The notes below the pieces were generated by a model that saw only the letters and a program-made list of their open reading frames with translations, ran no database searches and had not been told where the DNA came from. Made by a program: the position numbers and the translations under genes. 64,000 bases of DNA, from the NCBI GenBank assembly GCA_018881555.1, contig JACAXG010000071.1:2610537-2674536 (forward strand), read 5' to 3'. Positions 59,098-64,000 of the stretch are shown one piece after another (positions within the stretch are counted from its first letter, which is position 1; every line of letters begins with the position of its first letter). This DNA is from Amblyornis subalaris (taxonomy: Eukaryota > Chordata > Aves > Passeriformes > Ptilonorhynchidae).

Positions 59098-62000
59098 CTG
59101 TGGAGCACAAAAGGATCTAGCCTCAGTTAACATCGACTGTATCACCTTCTCAGCTCTTTCTTTCCACTTAGCTTCTACAGGATGCACAACAAATCCTCAA
59201 GTTACGGTAATCAAGTGCCCCCATTTTCTTCCCATTGAGACTCATGGAACTCTTTTATAACAGTTTGNTCACATGCTATTCCTCTAAACGTACAGAGCTC
59301 GCTGCTCATTCAGTCTATACAAATAGGTTTCGAAGTCCAAAGACTTCTAAAAACTTCTTTGTCCAGGTTGTCAAGATCCTCAAAGATGAATACTGTCTTC
59401 CAGCTACATGACCACAGGCAGCAGTAGCCCCAGCATGTCCTCAGAACTGGCTGGGATGTGAACCTTGGGGCTGTACAAGCCACATCAAGTTTTTGCAGTA
59501 ATTCTGTTATCTGTGAACGATCACTCACAGACCAAAATTTCAGCAGATCTCCAAATATACTCAACCCTCAGTCACAGTTCTCTCGAGCTCTCAAAAATTT
59601 CTGTCTTGTTGAGCGACTGTGTTCTGATCACACCTTCCTACTCAACAGATCGACTCCATATGTGCATTCAATACACTCTGCTACCTTTAGCCATTAAAAA
59701 TAAGCTTCATTTCAGTTTATTCCCATTAGTCTTGGGCAACTGGCACCTTTAAAAGATGATGAGCAAGTCAGATATGCAAGAAAAGTATCTGAATTNAAGT
59801 TCCACCATTATCACCTGCAGGAACCTACCAAAGGCAGACAGTATGTGCACCATAAAAAAACCCAGCAAGCTCTACCTTCTCAGTTTTCAGCCACAAACAC
59901 AAGGCTACCAGGTATGTTCCCTACTGCAGATTAGGCAGCTTTCATGCAAAAAAGAAAAAAAGTAATTGAAACAGTTAACAGTGAGGTCTTCACCAGCATC
60001 TATTTTTTATATTATGTGTAGCTTTATTCTTTTCCTTTCATCCTTTTCTCTTCCTTATGATCAATATTAAAATTTTTAATAAAACAAATTCAAGAAACCA
60101 GCATACAAAATTGAGGAGTTTCCCTTAAACTGTGACAGCATTCCTAGACTTTGCTCTCTTACCACAAGCACCTCTTGGAGTACTTCCACTGCACTTCAGA
60201 GATGTCCACTGTGACCATTCTGCTCTTTGACAATTTATTCCAACTCAGCAAACACACCTTTGAACTTCAAAGCCTTTGAATCAAACCCAAATGCACCTCT
60301 CAGAAGATCTCAAAGCTTCAGCTCACTTTGCTACTGATATGCTTGAGCAAGTCACTGTCTCTTCCCACCTCCACCCTCATCATCCTTCTACAACAGAAGC
60401 CACCTGCCTTTATACACCACCAGACAGACTTCCAGAGGCACAGATCAGTCTCAGAGCCACACACCTTCCTCTCCTGATCCCTCTGCAGTGACAGCCCGTG
60501 GGTCTCAGTGCTCCTCCATGACGCTCTGCAGAAGTAGAACAGTCTGCTCCTACTGCTCATCTGGGCACTTGCAGAAGACACTCAAATACTTCTCCCANGC
60601 CATGTTTCACCAGTGATTTATGCTGCACATTCACTTCCCTTGGCAAGAACTAACTCAGGTAAGAACTACTTATTCCCAGCCCTTGAGATATCCTGCACTT
60701 TCAAATGTTCTAGTCCATTCACAGTCAGTTCAACAGCTTCAAAACTTGCTACAGCACTGCATTTGTGCTTTACTTCATTACAATTCAACTTTAATTGATA
60801 ACTTAGATCCTTTAGAGGAAAAAGTATCCCATGGCCTGAATCCACATGTTGCAAAAATAATCCATCCTCTCCTGACACTAACATGTCCTGCACACTGGTT
60901 TTGACGAATCCTGTTTTGTGTGATAACATCAAAAAGGGAACAATCTCCAATCCTACCAACACACTGGATTTCTCTACAGCTGAACAATAAACCATTATCT
61001 TCAAGCTCTCCCATGTCATCACCTAATAGTCTTTTAATTCAGCAGCCCTCAGGCTGACCTACCACTTCCTCCCTAACATTGAGCTTTATATTTGCCAAGA
61101 CAACACTCAGCCCTTAGAGAAGAGCAGTGGTTCAGCTACACCTACGCAGAGCTGCTCCGTTCTGCTGTGCACACCATCGAACCCAGCCTGGCATCCCTGT
61201 CATCCCAACCAGAGGGCCCAACGGAGCATCCTGCTGCTCCTACCTTGCCCACGCACCTAGATTTTCTTCTAAGCAAAGCATATGATGTCGGGGAGTACAA
61301 AACATGCAGCCTGCACGTACCGATCCCACTCCTGACACGTCGTCAGCACAGTCGGATTTTGCTCCTAGGATGAGGGCTGTGGGCTGGACCCTGCAGCAGA
61401 GACCACCATGGCAATGGAACTCTGCAGGAGCTGAGAGCTCCTGCCACAAAGCACTAATATTGCCAACCACCTCATCAGAAATATCTTCCTTTGTGCAAGA
61501 CAGCAACCCCTGACTCCCACTGAGTTCCTATCAGCATACACTGCTTCTATTTTTGGAAAGGAAAATTGTCTGGCACATCGTTCTATAAAGGTTGCCAACC
61601 CCTCATCTACACTAAAATGTCATTTTCTCTATTGGCTGTCATTATGAAGCCTGAGAGAGATAAGCCCGAGAGATAAATCCACGACTACCTGTTATTCTCT
61701 AACACTTAAGCCCCATACACATTTTTTCTCAAAAAGCTGGTCATGCTATTTTCTATCAGTTGTTAGATACAGCTCTGCATCCTAGATAACACTTTAGGCT
61801 TAACAAGTACAGCAATGCTTCTCCAACCCCAAATGCAGGGCAGTACTAGAACACAAAATCTGATCTATCCTATCCCATACTTCAACTTCCAGAATGATGC
61901 AGTGCAGAATTGCTTTTATAAAAAGTTGTGGGCTTTGGCGAGTAGGGAACAGATGGGGCTTTTGGCATTCAGGGAGGAGTAGGTGTAAATTTTGTGCTTT

Positions 62001-64000
62001 TGGCAACCAAGAGGTAGTTGAGACTTTGACACAAGGGAAAGAATGTCTTCCCATACACATTTAAGGGAAGATGGAGATCACAGAAATGAGAGCACAAGAG
62101 AACTGAAGTCCTCAGTCTCAGCCTCCCATTCACGGACTGACTGATGCTGACTGTCCTCTGTGTGGTGGGTGTGCTCTGCCATGTACCCTGCAAACTCCCA
62201 AAGCCAGCACCTGCCACTACTCCTGGTGAAAACAGCTTAGTGAGACACAGAAAAAAATGTTACAGACCAGTTATTCATGTTAAGAGTATCCATGAGAGTA
62301 TCCTCTTGAGGTCAAGCCTGACCTGTATATGCCCTTGGATGCTTGGCAGTAGCCAACTATCTCCCATATAGCTGGAAGAGTTCTTTAGATCTAAAGTCTT
62401 TACACTTAGCTTTAGTGTGGAAAAGGCTTAAGAGTACCAACATTTAAGTTGAAACAAAGACCTAATTGCTTGTTCTACCATGAGAATTAAACTGGGGGTT
62501 ACCCAAACTCATCGTACCCTTCAGCCACCTGCATCCCCCCCTCGCATCCCTGAACACGGCCTTGGTGAGCACGAGGGAACATCTGCCACTCATTGGGACA
62601 CTCCCTACTGCAAGATACCATTGAGAAAGTTCTCATATTCCCTCTAGCAAATGCTTCCCAATATTAACATCTGGAATTGTAACAACCAGTTTCATGGAGC
62701 GCAGTAGTAGCTAAGCCAGATTTAAAAGAGACACAGTGTCAGTGTAGTAGGACCGATATGTAGGTTTCTCCAGGAAAACACATAACTGCCAAATGTGAAA
62801 GATAGGTCACTGGTTTAATCCAGCTTCTTTGTTCATATTTCACTACTTTGTAGCGCATGTTTCCTTCATTTTTTCATTCATCTAGAATTCTAACCATTTC
62901 CAGAGACTTCTAATAATCTGGTTTCATACTCGTCTTTCTTTCAGGTTCCCAGAAGTATATCTATTGTCAGACAGACTNGTCTTTTTACCACTAGCCATAT
63001 CTGTTTTACAAAACACAGCAACTCTATCATCTCAAAAATCTTATCCCTCTCTTGAACATGCCATTCCACAGGAAACCACAGCAGAAGGTCCCTCTGCTAC
63101 CACTATTCATCGTGAGCTGGCATCTGACAACTATTATGTAAAGCTTAAATCCTAACCCCACAGTCCTGAATCAGGACAAAGTAGTCCTGTCTACAAGAGG
63201 AAATCAAGTACAGGGACTGGCTGTTCATGCATTTTAAGTATTCCTGCTAATACAGCTGTGTCCTGGCATGCTAAATCTCTGGTGAATTTAAATCAAATTT
63301 AATTTGGATGACATTCCACGGCAACCAAATTCACACAGATCAGCCCCTCCTCCCAGAAGGCACCAGCTATCCCAGTATTTTGACATTTAACAGACAATAA
63401 AACCAGCTGCCTTTATACTTTCTAGTCTGAAATTCTGATCTAGTTTAGTTTGTTTGAGTTTTTGTAGAATAATCCAGATCAACTTGATTTCTGTTCCTTA
63501 ACAGTTTTATTCTGTTTTCCAGCTTCTGTACCTACAGTCAAGTAAAATCAAACTAGTACAACCTTTTAATTTTTCCCAATTTTCCACTATTAACTTCCTA
63601 CCACCTCTACCATTTTGCAATTCTAAGTCCACACAGCAGAACTTCCAACCTATTACTGTAATTACCAGATGGGCTCTAATTTCAGGCTTGCTTGCCAGGC
63701 TTGGCTCAACATCAATCTGAACTCTGCCTTTCACTGTAAAGGGACTCCCTGACCTGCAGTAACACTGAAGGAACACCTTTTATATTCTTAACTTCAGTCT
63801 AAACCTCAATCTAGTNGAAGACTAGACAGACTACTACATTCTGTTGACAGAGCACTCACACTCCACCCATGATTTGATAGCCAAGCCCTTTTGTAAAGAA
63901 CAAGCAAGGTAACTTGATTTGTCACTCAGTTTAGGATAAATAAATCAGTTACAGTGTTACTTTGCCAATTAAAAAAAAAAAAAAGGCAGAACCATTTCTA
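59098..64000 (-). other. RAB35: RAB35 intron, partial, running off the right edge
   Basis: At least 4.9 kb of intron lie upstream (in transcript terms) of the residue-76 exon. I looked on the minus strand for the DTAGQ, switch I and P-loop exons and did not find them. The sequence is AT-leaning, with no recognisable transposon or RNA gene. An A run lies near 63969-63983. Confidence 0.75.

Noticed and set aside
59098..64000. Search for the RAB35 P-loop, switch I and DTAGQ exons on the minus strand
   Set aside because: No matching sequence was seen. They must lie beyond the right edge rather than being lost.

Overview
The window is vertebrate, almost certainly avian, nuclear DNA. Evidence: multi-exon genes with GT-AG introns, a dense CpG island at a 5' end, and a CR1-type LINE 3' end (about 16325-16606), the dominant retroelement of bird genomes. 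Dozens of isolated single Ns point to a draft assembly. There is no operon, phage, CRISPR or prokaryotic content.

Layout. (1) 1-4600: intergenic DNA upstream of the first gene, with only simple repeats. (2) 4600-5460: a CpG island with ZNF143-like sites at its upstream edge; it holds the first exon of BICDL1 (BICD family-like cargo adaptor 1, also BICDR-1/CCDC64) on the + strand. (3) 5315-50616: the BICDL1 introns and exons. Intron 2 is about 25.7 kb; the remaining exons lie between 35.8 and 50.8 kb. Every exon joins in frame to give about 550 residues, or 598 with a 48-codon exon that looks optional. (4) 50818-about 54690: probable BICDL1 3' UTR with AATAAA signals. (5) about 54690-55575: a short convergent intergenic gap. 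(6) 55580-64000: the 3' part of RAB35 on the - strand: a long 3' UTR, the three last coding exons (residues 76-201 of a 201-residue protein) and part of the next upstream intron. Its P-loop and switch exons lie beyond the right edge.

The tail-to-tail BICDL1/RAB35 arrangement matches what I know of human 12q24. Both products act in membrane traffic. BICDL1 is a coiled-coil adaptor that links dynein-dynactin to Rab6 secretory vesicles. RAB35 is a recycling-endosome and plasma-membrane GTPase. Nothing in the sequence shows that they act together.

Best leads: a candidate 9-15 nt in-frame microexon in BICDL1 intron 3 (around 36607-36618); the optional-looking 48-codon exon (40902-41045); a perfect 16-bp hairpin in intron 2 (11399-11436); a GC-rich intronic island with an RFX X-box and a CRE-like site (16740-17060); and a local cluster of ambiguous bases at 30.1-34.6 kb.
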